DNA of 64,000 nucleotides from UTCHB3 sp964371075. GTDB lineage: Bacteria > Bacteroidota > Ignavibacteria > Ignavibacteriales > Ignavibacteriaceae. The stretch covers positions 376,279 through 440,278 of the forward strand of contig CAYJKN010000003.1 in NCBI GenBank assembly GCA_964371075.1. Reading direction: 5' to 3'. Both the position numbers and the translations under genes were made by a program. Below are positions 63,753 through 64,000 of the stretch, piece after piece; the first letter of the stretch is position 1; the number at the start of each line of letters is the position of its first letter. The notes beneath the pieces are model-generated. The model was not told the DNA's origin. It worked only from the letters and a program-made list of their open reading frames with translations, and did no database searches.

Positions 63753-63825
63753 GCGAGCGTAACTCAGTCGGTAGAGTGTCAGCTTCCCAAGCTGAATGTC
63801 GCGGGTTCGAATCCCGTCGCTCGCT
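63753..63825 (+). tRNA. tRNA-Gly (anticodon CCC)
   Basis: Full cloverleaf of 73 nt. The acceptor stem pairs GCGAGCG (63753-63759) with CGCTCGC (63818-63824); discriminator T at 63825. The anticodon stem TCAGC/GCTGA holds the loop TTCCCAA, giving anticodon CCC. The T arm is GCGGG, TTCGAAT, CCCGT. The CCA end is not encoded. Confidence 0.95.
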
Positions 63826-63856
63826 CAAGTTTTTTTAAAGATTTTCAAAAAAACAC

Positions 63857-63887
63857 TTGTATAAATTCAGGGAAATCGCTACATTTG
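63857..63887 (+). promoter_or_regulatory. Promoter before the tRNA-like repeat (TTG - 20 nt - TACATTTG)
   Basis: TTG at 63857-63859 and TACATTTG at 63880-63887, 20 nt apart; the octamer ends 20 nt before the tRNA-like element at 63908. Confidence 0.6.
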
Positions 63888-63907
63888 AAGTCTAAAATTT
63901 TTGAAAA

Positions 63908-63977
63908 GGGCGTTTAGCTCAGTCGGTTTATGCACTCCGACTTGTCGGAGGGGTCCGGCATTCAAAAGTTTATTAGC
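63908..63977 (+). pseudogene. tRNA-like element with a broken 3' half
   Basis: The first 23 nt (63908-63930) read like a tRNA 5' end: a GGGCGTT acceptor arm, TA, and GCTCAGTCGGTTTA of the D arm. After that the D stem has no GAGC partner, the anticodon hairpin (CTCCGAC and GTCGGAG with only TT between) has no seven-base loop, and there is neither a normal T loop nor an AACGCCC acceptor end. It is either a degenerate tRNA or an assembly fault. Confidence 0.5.
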
Positions 63978-64000
63978 GGGCGTTTAGCTCAGTCGGTTTA
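63978..64000 (+). repeat. Second copy of the 23-nt tRNA 5' sequence, cut by the window edge
   Basis: Exact repeat of 63908-63930, 70 nt downstream, running off the right edge. It may be the 5' end of an intact tRNA gene, perhaps tRNA-Val given the GGGCGTTTAGCTCAG start, but the anticodon lies outside the window. Confidence 0.7.

Noticed and set aside
1..64000. CRISPR arrays, insertion sequences, prophage or toxin-antitoxin genes
   Set aside because: I looked for regularly spaced repeats, transposase or integrase motifs and small paired genes and found none.

Overview
The window looks like the chromosome of a Gram-negative, AT-rich bacterium of the Bacteroidota/Chlorobi group, most likely an Ignavibacteria-type organism. 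The signs are a type IX secretion C-terminal signal (NYPNPFNPSTTI near 54655), a TonB-dependent receptor with a carboxypeptidase-D-like N-terminus, an HYC_CC_PP-like metal protein, menaquinone genes, several secreted beta-barrels and lipoproteins, and promoters of the Bacteroidota kind (TTG, 19-20 nt, TAnnTTTG). TTG start codons are unusually common. I see no phage, IS element, CRISPR array or rRNA operon; apart from the last 100 bases the window is ordinary, densely coded chromosome.

Layout. 1-8210 (minus): a seven-gene run. It opens with a four-gene acyl-transfer cassette (SGNH esterase/transferase, FAAL-like AMP ligase, stand-alone acyl carrier protein, MBOAT acyltransferase) and continues into a murein-peptide recycling pair (NlpC/P60 endopeptidase, TAT-exported dipeptide epimerase) and an M16 peptidase cut by the window edge. 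8342-16520: NfeD protease, then minus-strand genes for a lipoprotein, a NamZ-like exo-muramidase, a Nudix hydrolase, Ndk, SucD and a large secreted protein of unknown function. 16661-22731: citrate synthase, HtpG, a membrane PHP-domain protein and a CPA1 antiporter. 22806-28073: a REC-AraC regulator fused to a dead kinase module, an aldo/keto reductase, an outer-membrane barrel and a glycosyltransferase. 28096-30969: nucleoside uptake and phosphorolysis (nupC, punA), with the punA terminator lying inside the convergent rsmE gene. 31505-35934: menaquinone genes menE, menA, menB, menH and a convergent hotdog thioesterase (menI-like); menF, menD and menC are absent.

35941-42617: M28 peptidase, DacB, ClpS, then the electron transfer flavoprotein pair with a BFN-UVR nuclease-family protein, and DUF2851. 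42762-52784 (minus): a long cell-shape and nucleotide block, pyrG-purN-purH-mreB-mreC-mreD-mrdA(PBP2)-rodA-pyrF. 52864-60609: SGNH hydrolase, T9SS-exported Omp28-like protein, DinB protein, a metal-handling cassette (Cys-rich exported protein, TonB receptor, YHS-domain protein), a small lipoprotein and a tandem pair of secreted paralogues, one made as a free protein and one as a lipoprotein. 60781-64000: a TPR-PAS histidine kinase with its NarL-type regulator, a tRNA-Gly(CCC) gene, and two copies of a tRNA-like 5' half 70 nt apart at the window end.

The best candidate for an undescribed system is the FAAL-ACP-MBOAT-SGNH cassette at 3362-8210. It has the four parts of a Dlt-like machine but with a fatty-acyl-type ligase, in a diderm, and in one run with peptidoglycan-peptide genes. 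Other points worth a look are the pseudokinase regulator, the terminator embedded in rsmE, the possibly leaderless metal cassette, and the tRNA-like tandem repeat. All functional calls come from reading motifs; no database search was run.
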